NCBI RefSeq assembly: GCF_010389155.1
Contig: NC_057763.1
Location: 46,606,645-46,670,644 of the forward strand
DNA from: Erigeron canadensis
Lineage: Eukaryota; Streptophyta; Magnoliopsida; Asterales; Asteraceae
DNA length: 64,000 nucleotides
Direction of reading: 5' to 3'
Both the position numbers and the translations under genes were made by a program. Below the pieces are notes generated by a model. It was given only the letters and a program-made list of their open reading frames with translations. It searched no databases and was not told the DNA's origin. Each line of letters begins with the position of its first letter. The stretch's first letter is position 1. Below are positions 35,165 to 47,688 of the stretch, one piece after another.

Positions 35165-38106
35165 ATGGATCCAGTTTCCTCCAAAAAACTACCAGAAAGT
35201 TTTCTAAAAAAAACATTTTCATTGATCAACAACAACAGCGACCGAAACTCATTGTCACTAGTATGCAAAGACTGGTACAACATAGAACGTGTAACGAGGC
35301 GCCACGTCTCCATATCAAACTGTTACTCTGTATCACCCGAAATCTTGGCAGCTAGATTTCCTGAGATCAGAAGTGTGACACTCAAAGGCAAACCAAGGTT
35401 CTCAGATTTTAACCTTGTACCTGACAACTGGGGTGGCGATGTCCAACCGTGGTTGAATGTTTTTGCGACGGCGTATCCGTTTTTGGAAGAATTAAGGTTG
35501 AAAAGGATGGAGGTAAGTGATGAAAGTTTGGAGTTTCTGGGGATGAATTTTGATGGGTTTAAGGTTTTGTCGTTGTTGAGTTGTGATGGGTTTACTACTC
35601 TTGGTCTTGAAGCTATTGCTACTCATTGCAAGTGAGTTTGTTAATTACTACTCCTTAATTTCCTTCCTACGCCAGTTTTGGTTTTTCTAATTTTATTTCC
35701 GCATTATTCACTTGCACGGTACTATTGTTTCTTGTAGTGAAGTTGTGAACAAAGGTGAGTAGATCTTTAAGATTTAAGTTAGGGTAGTTTTTTATTTTGA
35801 TTTATTGACTTTCTTTTCTTAGAAATGTGGTGTATGAAGTAATTCTTGTGTTTAGGTTCAGAATTTAGTGAAATGGTCTGGAAACGGTCAAACAATAATA
35901 TGATTAGGATTTATATCTTACTAGTTACTACTAGTAGATTTGCTCTCCGTGGAATTGGATGACATGAATATGACAAACCTCTTCCGTTTTTAGTTTATTC
36001 AAACTTTTAGTGATTTTGTGAAATTGGGTTGTTATGATTTTGAAGTTTGATGACAACCCAAAGTGCATCCGTAACTTTTGTACAGTACAATAACTAGTGA
36101 TGCACCGATCATAATGTGATTATGATTCGGATCACATTAGCATAGTGATTGCACGATAAAGTGAACAGATAGTTTTCGGTGATATTCCAGTGGGCTGTGG
36201 GCCGCAGCAACTTGTAAGTGGCGCCAGGTAGGTAACCATGATGATAGCCACCAACAGGCAACAGCCAGTGGTGGTGTTGTGAGGAAAGGAAGATTGAGGT
36301 TAATATGTCATGTTATAGTTTGTCTAGTCTAGAAATATAATGTTGCAAGTTGGGGAAATTAAAGTGAGTCATTTTGATGCTTTTTAATTGATGTTAATGT
36401 ATTTCAGTGTGTTTTTAACTTCTTTTTTTTTTATTTATAAATCAGATGATTCCCTGAAGTTTTTTTCTGAAATCTTGCTTGATTGTGTAGGAACTTGACA
36501 GAACTAGACATACAAGAGAATGGGATTGATGATCTTGGGGGAGATTGGTTAAGTTTCTTTCCAGAGAGCTTAACCTCATTAGAAGTACTTAACTTCGCAA
36601 CTTTGAATAGCGAAGTCAGTTTTGATGCTCTGGAGACTCTTGTTTCTAGATGCAAGTCCTTGCGAGTTTTGAAAGTTAATCGAAACATAAGTTTGGATCA
36701 ATTGCAAAAGCTGCTTGTGCTTGCTCCACAGTTGACAGAGCTTGGTACTGGTACATTCACAGAAGATCTTGTGTCTAGTCCTGTGAAGGAACTCGAAAGT
36801 GCTTTCAGTATTTGTAAGAATCTACATACAGTTTCGGGTTTTTGGGATGCTACTTTGCTTTATCTACCCGCTGTATATCCGGTGTGTGATCGATTGACTT
36901 TTTTGAACCTGAGTTACGCTAGTCTTGGGGCAGTTGAACTTGAACAAATTATCTCTCATTGCAAGCAGCTAACTCGGCTTTGGGTAAGTTGCTTCCTCAC
37001 AACTCACAAAAGTGTGTTTTGAGCTATTATGATGAGTTTTAAGGGTGACAAAGGGTGGGTTGTGTCATGGTTCAAGTTGACTAACTTTTTCATAGGTTGA
37101 ACTGGGTCGAGCTGGCGTGTAATCTGTCAAATATGATTAAAAAGTTCATATTGTTTGAATAAAAAAGATTTAGAATACTGTATGAATTAAAATTACCTCT
37201 TTGGTTGACTCTTGGTCCATTTGATCCATTAGACCCATTTCCCGTTTGAGATAAATAATTTAAGCTATTAAAAATAAAAATAACCCTAGTCCAGGCCTCT
37301 GTTTGTCAATGAAGTGTAAGCACTACCTCTATTCACTTGCTTGTGATTTTTTTCAGGTTCTTGATACGGTAGGAGACAAGGGTTTAGAAGCGGTCGGATC
37401 TTGCTGTCCCTTGCTAGAAGAACTTCGAGTCTTCCCAGCTGACCCGTTTGACCAAAAAGTGGGTGTGACCGAATCAGGCCTCGTTGCCGTATCTAATGGC
37501 TGCCCAAAGCTACATTACATACTCTACTTCTGTCAACGTATGACAAACGCTGCTGTGATCACCGTAGCCCAAAACTGCCTAGATTTCACTCACTTCCGCC
37601 TTTGCATAATGAATCCTCGGGAACCAGATTACCTAAGTAACGAGCCCATGGATGAGGCCTTTGGGGCCATTGTCAAGATTTGTACTAAGCTCCGGCGGCT
37701 TTCGGTTTCAGGTCTGTTAACCGACCTGGCTTTTGAGTATATCGGGAAGTACGCGAAAAACCTTGAGACACTTTCCATTGCTTTCGCTGGAAGTAGTGAT
37801 TTGGGAATGGAGTATGTGATGAGAGGCTGCCCTAAGCTGAAAAGGGTTGAGATACGCGACTGTCCGTTTGGGGACTCTGCTTTGCTTTCGGGTTTGGGCC
37901 AATACAAGTCCATGAGGTCTTTGTGGATGTCGGCGTGTAATGTGACCATGAATGGCTGCAAGAAGTTGGCTGAAGAGATGCCTATGTTAAATGTTGAGGT
38001 GATCAAAGATGAAGATGGCGATGATAGCCTTGCCAATAAAGTGTATGTGTATCGAACTGTTGCCGGACCACGAAAGGACACACCGCCTTTCGTTCTGACC
38101 CTCTGA
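35165..38106 (+). CDS. AFB6: TIR1/AFB family auxin co-receptor F-box protein, probably AFB6 clade
   Basis: Nuclear F-box/LRR auxin receptor that pairs with Aux/IAA proteins and, in SCF, leads to their ubiquitination. Three exons: 35165-35631, 36491-36983, 37357-38106; 569 aa, the standard TIR1/AFB structure. N-terminal F-box (residues 9-45) is followed by about 18 LRRs. Alignment to TIR1 is gap-free up to residue 80. The pocket has K74 and F79, R78 in place of TIR1 H78, R401 (TIR1 R403), S436 and S438 (TIR1 S438, S440), with H399 in place of TIR1 R401. In the F-box, TIR1 E12 and E15 are S12 and K15. KGKPRFSDFNLVP, ELDIQENGIDD and FTHFRLCIMNP are as I recall for AFB6-type proteins. The C-terminus (YRTVAGPRKDTPPFVLTL) is complete. 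Clade call needs a tree; family call is firm. Confidence 0.93.
36984..37356. other. AFB intron 2 with repeat-derived sequence
   Basis: Contains GGGTGACAAAGGGTGGGTTG and, 200 bp on, CCATTTGATCCATTAGACCC, a pattern typical of hAT-MITE remnants. Ends are not defined. Confidence 0.35.
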
Positions 38107-38394
38107 GTTCAAGAAACCAAACGAGGTGAGCTTCAATTAATGGTGAAACTTAGAAAAACTTTTCGGACCCTAGTTTAAGATGCAGAAAATGTCATTAGGA
38201 ATTAATTGTTTAACCAGTTCCATCATATCATCTATATTTATTGACTCGGTTTTGGTTTGGTGCTTTGTGAACATTTCGTTAGACAATAACACTTGATGGG
38301 GTAGGATTTAGGCCCTTGAGAAGTTTGAGATTCCATAATTTATGTGACCAGTAATCACTAATTAGCTGTATTATAAGTTCAACAATCAACCAGC

Positions 38395-38535
38395 AGGGTG
38401 ACATAGTGCTTGAACGTTGTCAACTCTTTATAAGAGGTTCTAGATTCGAATTTTACTAGGTGGGTGGTTGGGAAAAAGATTCGGAACTGGTGCGCACCTA
38501 AATAGGCCTCGTACATTATGAGTCAAGACTCCGTT
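38395..38535 (+). mobile_element. SINE-like element with tRNA-like head
   Basis: GTGACATAGTGCTTGAACG resembles an A box and AGGTTCTAGATTCGAATT resembles a B box, about 30 bp apart. It then has a body with CTAAATAGGCCTCG and AGTCAAGACTCCG. A mature tRNA structure is not formed. Confidence 0.5.
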
Positions 38536-38809
38536 TTGAATAACTTGAACAAGAAAAACCTTGTCCATTTACTATATAACTTAGAGGTCATCTCCACCCC
38601 AACCTTGGTTTAAAACTTTCTGTTTCATGTCAGTACTTAATTTTTACATTGAATTTTTTTTTATTAACCTACAACCATTTAGTTCTAACTTCTAAATCTT
38701 AGTTTCATAACCCAACTTTGTAATTATCTTATTCTAAAACACTAAAACAAGAACCCTTTCAAAGAGAAGCTTCCAACGTGAGCAAGAAAGAACCGGAGCC
38801 TATCAAAGT

Positions 38810-39245
38810 GATGTAGTAAATAATCGTCAGATGTAACGTTGGATAATAGTACGTAGTAAAGTTGTTCTTGGGTTAATCGCTCACAAAGTTACTGGAATTG
38901 AATAAATACAAATGGGGGACAAGCATAGACCCAAATGACATGTTCTTTTGATATCTATGTCACATAGAACCCCGACATCTCACTCATATATGTTCATAAA
39001 GAAACAATTGTCATGTGATATTAACTATCTTAAATAAGTACTGTTTATGTTGATTGTTCTTAAAATAACGTAATAAATAAACAAATTACACCATACTAGA
39101 CAACCATTACTTAATTATGTGTAAAACGTCTGTTTTAGAAAATATACACTGCGATGCATGAAATAACTTTTGGGATGTTTGAATCACCATCCGGCGACAT
39201 GATTAAGATGTAGTAAATGATCGTCAGATGTAACATTGGATAATA
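38810..39245 (+). repeat. Direct repeat pair of about 40 bp
   Basis: GATGTAGTAAATAATCGTC with the following AGATGTAACGTTGGATAATA (38810-38849) recurs with two changes at 39207-39245. Copies are about 400 bp apart. Confidence 0.8.
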
Positions 39246-42200
39246 TAACGAGTCTTTCGTATATAAGCTTTGAATATTCAAATCCGACTAATTGGATCCC
39301 CGTGTGGCCGTGTCACGCGGCAACGATGGTGGTAGCGATGACAAATGGTGAGTAGTGTAAATCATTAATGTATAAGGGGTAACGTAGTTATTTTAATATT
39401 TAAGGGATAATTGTTGTGAATTAATTCGTTCAGATATTTGGTACTAATGAACCATCCAAAATTTCACCAACGCCAGGGATTGAACACTGAACTTTTTAAA
39501 AAGGGTCTATACTTTTACTAACATGACATTAGATGTTACATTTACCTTATCATGATATATGATATTTGAAAGATTTTCTTAAGATGATGAACTAAAGACT
39601 TAAAATGAATAATTTGATGCGAGCAATTGATCCACGCATTAAAAAAAAATATATATATTATATTAAAATTCTATCAACTAGAATCACTAGTTCACAACTC
39701 ACATTCTTATAAAACAAATTATTTTTCTTAGAAGTCCTTTAGGGTATTATATGGGCCCATGATTGTCGTGTTTAAATTCATATAATGGCCTGCTTTCCTA
39801 TGGATTCGTCAAAAAGACCGCCATCAGCCATGGGCTGTGAATTACTGAATTCAGCCCATTTAAATTTTATAGACTTTACCACATGATTTTAACTCTTTCA
39901 CATAGGTGATCACTTTTACCTACATTTTTTCACTTACCCTTTTCATCTACTCTTTGAGTCTTCTTAGCAATTCACCTACTTTCTTTGATGGTTATTTATT
40001 TTGAAGTCGAAGGTAAAAATTAAATAACTGAGGTAGTACACAAGCAGAATAAATAATTACTCTGTTTAGAAACTATGCAGCCATACAGGTAGAGGCTATG
40101 CATATATAGTAATGTTCATCTCCGTCCCCACAAGTTATGGTGGGGAAAATATTATTATTGAGGAAAATTTTTCCATGCAATAAAAGATGAAATAAAAGCA
40201 TTGCAATGAATGTGTCAATAACAAAATTGAGGTATAAATAATTTTTAATTTAGTTAGTTGGAAAATGAAATACTGTATATAACTCGATAAATATCTGGAT
40301 CTTGCTTTAGAATGATAGCAACTTTTGATTTTCATAGATAAATATATATAGCGGTGGAGCCATCAAGATTATAGTTGTTGACATAGTCCTCTTTCATTTT
40401 TACATTCTATAAATATGTTTAATCGGCTTTATTAAAAAGTCATTATCTTCCTTCAAAGCGTAAATCATTGTTAATTATGCATGTAATTCTTCTCCCATCG
40501 TATATTTTCATTTTTAATAATCACACACACACACATATATATATATATATAATATATAATATTGTCAAGTTTTGCCGTTTAAAAAAATAAACATATACTT
40601 GCGATTTAATGTGTCTTTTAGATGACATTATGTATGATGGTAAGATCACAGATTTCAGACCGTTTGAAGGAATTAAATAAGATATCTTAGTCAATGGTTG
40701 CCTCAATGAAGGGAAAAAAAAATACAGAAAAAACAACGAAAATGAGCAAATGGTGTGGTGGTCCATACTGATGATAAATTATTGACTCTTTGAGCTATTT
40801 GGCTATTTCATTTATGGAAGTCGAAAATTTCTAATAAGACTATTATACGGATATAATATTGGATTTGACAAAGTAAACATATAAACATATATATGCATGT
40901 ACGTTGATGGTATAATAACTAAATAAATAAAATTGTGTTAACAATAACATAACCTATTTAACACATTAAAATAAATAAATAAATATAGTGAATATAAAAG
41001 ATAGTATAGTGGACTTCATAATACACAGGCCAGAAACCATTGAATAACCATTTTTGGGTAAAACCGCTTCGGATTATGGATAAAAAAGAATTATATAGGT
41101 CGTCGGTGCAACTGTGATACGATTAAATATGTGTTCTATGCATCGGAAACCTAAATAAAATATAAATATTTCTTGACATATTTGTAACAGAAGTTGATAA
41201 TCAGCAATATATCCAAACTAATCCATAATCAACTATATATCTATCCTCATTTTTTGATAAAAATTGCCACATCCTTTTAACAAGCCAGCTAATTAATTTT
41301 ATGTTCATCTACGGCTAAGTTGTCCCGTAAACAATTTGCATGATGATTCACTTCATGGTTTCAGCTAATTTTGCAATAGATGAATTTATAAACGGCTTAA
41401 TTGAATTAGTCGATCACATCTAGATCAAAATTAATATTCCTCTTCATATTATTAAAGTTTCTTTCAAGTACAGAAACTTTTCGTGTGCATATATTCTACT
41501 ACGTTTGAATTTAGAATACAAGTTTCTTTGGTCGACCCATGCTTAACAAAATTAGCAACAGAATGTCTTATTTTTATTCGTACGGAGTAGGAAGTATTTG
41601 GTAGTTCAACGTCGTCATATGCAGGTAGATAAAGTCCATCCCAATTAGCTTTTTATATGTTTGTTAATTAGTGAGAAAGGTACCTCCAAAATTATATTAT
41701 TTCATTTGTCGTTATCTAAATGATTGAAAGGTATTTCAGTTTTTTAGTTATTAAAAAAAAGCGAAGACCAAGTCTTGTTATAGAAATTTGTATTTGGTCG
41801 AAAAAACCAATAAATCATAAACATAACAATGGAAATATAACCAAAGGTTGTTTTTCATAAACGAAAAGAATTTTTGAGATATCTTAGAGAGGAATAGATG
41901 ATGTACGGTGTTATATGGCAATGAAAAAAATAGGGGATGATGACTTCATTGTTAGAGGAGGTCTTAATATTAATTTGTCGGAAAATTTAACTCAAAAACC
42001 TAACCATGCATATTGTTTTTAGGGTTTGCTAAATACAACCCTTAAGTTTGTGTTTAAGGTACATAAATTATTTATATATTTACCATGAAAATCAGAGGGC
42101 AAATTTTTAATATAGAAGGTACAAATTTTTTATGCACATTAAATACAGTGTATTTAGTATTTCCCTATTGTTTTATATATGTAGCTAGATAGATAGATGC

Positions 42201-43957
42201 GAAATAGAGCCATAAATTAAGCCGGAATAAGATGGGAAATGAAAATCAACATGGGCTATAGGCTACGTTTATCGTTGACTCTTTTTTTTTTTCTTTTCAA
42301 ATTTCCATAGCACAAATAAGTGACCTTCTAATCTACTCACTGCATATAATTACACTCTGTTTGGAAAGTTTGAATATTCTAATTCTGTGCGACGTGGCAT
42401 CATCAATGCGAATTAAAGTATGTCCTAATTAACAAATATTTTTTTTTACGCCATCCATCCATCTATCAGTCATGTCGTCGAACTCAAGTTATTTACCTAG
42501 AGAAGTTCGAACTCTAAACCTTTTATCAAAATACTAAGACGTTTCACATCTAAACCATCTACTAATTAAGCCACCTCGATATATATGGTGTTTAATGTTT
42601 ATTAATGTATAGATTAGACAAAATATAACTAGTCGATAACATTTTTAATTGTAATATTATAAGATTCAAATGATTAAACTATTCATAAGTCTTAATCCTC
42701 TATAATAATTGAAAGAAAATTAAGTAGGTTTGATAACCACAATATGTTACATTGGCTTGATTCATTATTGAGGAGTAGTCCACTACGTATTTTTTATAAC
42801 AATTTTTCGGTTTTCCCATAGTTTATCAATAGAAATAGATTAATAGCTAGATTATCGACTTTTTTTTTTCTTCTTGAAGGCTGTATTATACTTTATAGTT
42901 ATATCGTATATATAACCAAAAAAAATAATCACAAACTTCAAAAGTCAAAAGTCAAAAGATGCAAGATACAGATCTTTAGACTTTGGCCATGGAAAAATGA
43001 CTGTAGACTAAGCCACTAAGGCTACAACCAACAAAAATTCGGTTAGTAGTAAAGACCCAAAAAACCAAATCGGGTGACATACGTATTGTCGCATTATTTT
43101 TTTTTATGTACTATATTGGGTAAAACAACACTATAGAGATCAAACTTGACACCGGTATCTTATATATGTTGACTGTTGAGGAAGTTTCAACCACTTGAAA
43201 TACAGAGTGTTCATAGCAACGCACTATTGTATTTAATTAAGCTTTACCATTAACCCTATTTTATAATCCTTTGATTCTGTCACGTGTCATGATCGATCTT
43301 GTACTTATAAAGATTTTTAGAATGATAACTTAGGAGGTATACCCTTCGTAATAATAGCTATATATGGACAAGAAGTAACATAATGACTCGACAATCCGTT
43401 GTGAGTAATTTTGATGTGAAAACATTATTATCTTGTTATTATATACAGTATCTTGTTACGTTAAACACTCTGTAACTTAATTAACTTTTGACAAAATGGT
43501 TGGCATGCCATACTTTATGTACTCGGTAAACAAACTTGATTCAATCATCATAAACTTGTTTGATTCAATTATCATAAACTTTTTTTATTCGATCGGTGAT
43601 GAATGGTGGTAGGTGTGTACGTACTTGTGTATCATTTTACCTTTTTGAACCATTTTATTTCTATAGTCAAAATTATTTATTGGTTGTGTATCCTTGTAAT
43701 CAAAAATAACAAAACATTAAATTAGATAATTAATACTATTAACTATATATACAGTATAAAATACATTTATTAGTTACCTATAAAGAGATAGATGTTGAAA
43801 TGATAGTAGAGGATGTTGAATCGATAGAAACTAGAAATAGGTAAAAACGATATTTTACAGTAATTTTACAAATTTTAGACAACTTTTATAAAAAAAAGAA
43901 GAAAAGAAAAGCATAGACATATTAAAATGTAATTCAACGGTTTAAATTTTTTTTCGA

Positions 43958-44155
43958 GGAGCATAAGCCCACCAGGTTAAAAAAAGTCAAACCTCGACCA
44001 GGAAGTATTAGCGGCGACGTATTGCGGGCCCCTATGTTTGTAATGGTAAATCTGGCAGAGAAAATAGCGAGCCCCCTGTCAGTGTCATAGTATTAACGGC
44101 GACGTCGCCGTAAATGCCTTGATCAGGTTGACTTTTGTCTGGTGGTGTTACCTGT
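43958..44155. repeat. MITE family D, copy 1
   Basis: Contains GGTAAATCTGGCAGAGAAAA and GTGTCATAGTATTAACGGCG, with near-palindromic GGCGACGTCGCC. Ends CCACCAGGTTAAAAAAAGTC and the complement of CCACCAGACAAAAGTCAACC. The same family lies at 62401-62610. Confidence 0.8.
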
Positions 44156-46779
44156 GGTTTTTTTTTCCCTGTTAGAAGGCTGGAGTCTGGACACCCCCGA
44201 TAGCTTTTTGAATTTTTAATGAAGTTAAAGTTTCATAGTAATGATGGGCACCAGCCACCAACTAGTGAAACTGTGAAAGCATGTGTGGTGTGGGGGTTTG
44301 GTTATGGAAACATATATAGACCAATATCCCTCAGCTAGCATTATTATCATCTACTTATTATTCGATCCTAGCATAATTTTGATCTCAAATTCACATCTAC
44401 TGCTACTTATATTTCCTTTTACGATGCTATTCTTTGGGGTCAAACATTCAAATTTATTTTTCGTATCCAATTAAAATTTCACGAATTTTCAGGTTCAAAG
44501 TCGAAGAAAACGACTCAAAGTAAATGAAAGAAAGAAATCCACGGTAGTACACATTTTATCGCTATATGAAATTGACCAAAAAAAAAAAAAGATCAAAACT
44601 ACAAATGGGGACTGAAGTATGGACATAAAAAGTGGGTTGAAAATATAGCTTCCTTGCACACATTTAGTTGCGTCCAAGACTTGAGCTTTCAGTTGACTAG
44701 CTGCTAGCTACATCAATACTTCAACTAAATGTGATTGTTAAAAAATTGACCCAAGAGACCTTTTGAAGTAATGGATGGTTTAGGACAGACTGCCAACTTG
44801 GTTCAAAACTAATTCCAAATCGACCATTTCTTCCCGAATTGAAATTGACGTTCCGCGGCAGCAAACTAATTAGCTTTCCTATGACCACCTCTATGACCTG
44901 AATGAAGTTTTGAAGTTGGAAAAATATAGGGAAGTGGAAGCTACTACAATTAAAATCAAATCCAAAATAAAAATAAACAAGTAACAAACACACCCGAAGG
45001 TAAATATACCAGTTATCAATGGGAATTTGGAGATGTAAATGATGGGCATGTCCATCATGAGGAAAAGATTGCATGTATTTTAGTGTGTGACTAATAGAAT
45101 GAATGGGGTACCGTCCTCTTTTTTGTTATAAAAAAAAACCCACATTTTTTACGTATGAAAAGAAAAAACCACATAAATGATCAACTAAAAAAACAAAAAA
45201 AACCAAGAAAGTATCACAATTTTTTACGTATGAAAAACCACATAATCCTTTAGGTTGATTTGAAAAAGATAGCTGTACCGAGTCTATTCTAATAGACAAA
45301 CTAGGGGCAAATACAATTATACTTGAAATAAATGATCAACATGTATCGAATCAAAACTAAAATCAAAGAGGAAAATTATCACCTAAAAAGCTAAGCGACT
45401 AGTCTCCTTGTGCCTACTTCATAAAATCCCGACTTGCATATCTCAAAACGAAGATCCAACAATCCAAAACACTCACCTATACATCTACTTAACTATAGTC
45501 CAAAACTTCATAGTACACCCAACTCTTGTAATAACGACCGGACTGTACGTCAATAACATGATGTATTTTTTTTTATAAAAGTTCATCCACGATAAAAATA
45601 CACGTATTTATAATTATGGTTAAAATTCTCTCCCGTTAGTATTTTAAAATTGTCTTCCACTAGCATTTAACAAATTCTAAACAAATTCCAAGATGCAAGG
45701 GTAATTACAATTCCCTGTAACTAGACCTAGTACCTTCAAATTTTCTCCCACTAGCCTTTGGTTTTGGATAATCCGTGAAATTAATGTGAAGACAAATCAC
45801 ACAATAGATATTCTTTCATTTACTTATTATTATAACTCAATGATTAAATATCCACTTTACATCGAGTTCGAAAAATTGAAAAGACATTTAAAAGAAGTTC
45901 ACAAATAAAGTTTTCCAGTGAAGCATATTTGAATCTTGCAAACGAGGCAAAGTTTTACCCCAATTAAATGTCGCGTCTTCGGGCGATTTAGTTGAGGGTT
46001 TCTCCTCCTATTGTAGGTGAGGGGGCTCTCTAACGCGGACACAATTAAGACAACGTAAGCTAGATCCCTTGTTGCGAGCAAATGATCCACACTTTTGGAG
46101 AAAAAAAAATTCTTAGATTTATAGTTATACCTATAACTATTTTAAGATCTTTCTTGTTGTAATACTACTACTCTTAACGATAGAAGCTTACATAACACAT
46201 GTGTTAATCTTTACTCTTCATCAACATATGGCTATCAGCTAATTAACGCACTATTAAGGGAGATTGTGAACAAGGGTGGAACTACTTGGACCACGGTGTT
46301 CCATTTCTCGGTTAGATATGGCCCATCTTGGCTTGTTTGGTCAAGTCACCTCATGATTTTTCAACTTTCACTTCCAATTTTTCAAATGTGTCGTGCTCTC
46401 GAGTCTCGACCGTTCCTTTCTTTACCTACTGCTCTCGACCTCATATTTTTCTTTATCTCAAATAATGAAATATTTCGATTAAATCATTTGATAATTGATA
46501 CTCTGGTTAATTTAAAGAGAAATATAATGATAAAAAATAGATCAATTAAGTTTTTATTTTTTTTAATGGCAAAGTTTAGTCTATTATATACCAAACATTC
46601 TCTTAAATTACATAGGCTTAGGTTTGAACTTATGACATTAATTGCTAGTTTCACATTGCCACAAAATCATGTTACTGATAAATTTAATAAAATGCTAAAT
46701 TCAAAATACAACCTAAAAGACTAGAATGAACGTATAAAAGATATATAATTCATACGAAAAGCCGATTTGCTGAATTGTG
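44156..46779. other. Gene-free intergenic DNA
   Basis: Several open frames of 60-150 codons are present on both strands but none resembles a known protein. I see no clear repeats. Confidence 0.45.
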
Positions 46780-46935
46780 GTGGTAGTGATGATGGTTATA
46801 TAACTTACATATGAGTAAGTTGTGGTCGTCGTCGCCGGAGGATCATAGTGGTGGTCGGATATGATGGTGGTGGTGGTGGTCGGAGATGATGAAAAATGAA
46901 TGATTGGGAAGTGTATCTAATGGTGCCTAAAATTA
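46780..46935. repeat. Fragment related to the family C (TA)n-bounded element
   Basis: Shares ACTTACATATGAGTAAGTT, GTCGTCGCCGGAGGATCAT and GGTGGT runs with 29218-29330 and ends next to (AT)n at 46935. The left half is missing. Confidence 0.55.
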
Positions 46936-46960
46936 TATATATATATATATTATATATATA

Positions 46961-47309
46961 TAGGGGTGAGATATTTTGATACCACCTCTTATATTAGGAC
47001 CAACTAGGACCATTGATTTTTGTACACTATATTCATCTACTACGATATACAAGACTTTTTTGTAAAAACACCAAGACTTTCTGGCGACGGGCCCACCAAA
47101 AAATCATGTGTAAGTTACTTACACATGTGTAACTTACACATAAGTTAACTTACACATGATTTTTCTGTGGGTCCGTCGCCGGAAAGTCTTAGTGTTTTTA
47201 CAAAAAAGTGTTGTATATCGTAATAGATGATGATGGTGGTGTGTAAGTTACGAAAATTAATAATCTTTTTTTGAACTTTTTTTAGTTGGTCTCAAATTAT
47301 CTTTCCCCT
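46961..47309. repeat. (TA)n-bounded element, family E, copy 1
   Basis: Termini TAGGGGTGAGATATTTTGAT and the complement of TAGGGGAAAGATAATTTGAG, each flush with (TA)n. Arms contain AAGACTTTTTTGTAAAAACA and its complement, with GGCGACGG/CCGTCGCC. The centre has a TTACACATGTGTAA palindrome. Confidence 0.85.
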
Positions 47310-47329
47310 ATATATATATATATATATAT

Positions 47330-47656
47330 TAGGGGTGAGATAATTTGAGACCACCTCTTATTTTAGGACCAACTAGGACCATTGATTTTTGTACACCATC
47401 ATGATCTACTACGATATACAAGACTTTTTTGTAAAAACACTAAGACTTTCCGGCGATGGATCCATAGAAAAATCATGTGTAAGTGTGTAAGTTAACTTAC
47501 ACATGATTTTTCTGTGGGCCTGTTGCTTGAAAGTGTTAGTGTTTTTACAAAAAAAGTCTTGTATATCATAGTAGATCATGATGATGGTGTGTAACTTACG
47601 AAAATCAATGGTTCTTTTTTGGACTTTTTTTAGTTGGTCTCAAATTATCTTTCCCC

Positions 47657-47658
<2 letters not shown>
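47330..47658. repeat. (TA)n-bounded element, family E, copy 2
   Basis: Closely similar to 46961-47309 along its length and separated from it only by (TA)n (47310-47329). It ends CTTTCCCC followed by a further (TA)n to about 47683. Confidence 0.85.

Positions 47659-47683
<25 letters not shown>

Positions 47684-47688
<5 letters not shown>

Larger units (their letters stand above)
38107..43957. other. Gene-free AT-rich stretch downstream of the AFB gene
   Basis: Contains the AFB 3'UTR, a SINE-like element at 38395-38535, a direct repeat (38810 and 39207) and a CA/TA microsatellite at 40524-40560. The rest shows no recognisable gene or clear element. Confidence 0.5.

Noticed and set aside
35165..35300. 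AFB-like gene as a pseudogene because of its degenerate F-box
   Set aside because: All three exons are open, splice sites are intact, and LRR and pocket residues are kept, so loss confined to two F-box sites looks specific.
44721..45074. 117-codon open frame on the minus strand
   Set aside because: No similarity to known proteins and low-complexity hydrophobic composition typical of chance frames in AT-rich DNA.
46266..46724. 152-codon open frame on the plus strand
   Set aside because: No recognisable family, AT-driven composition, no promoter or splice support.
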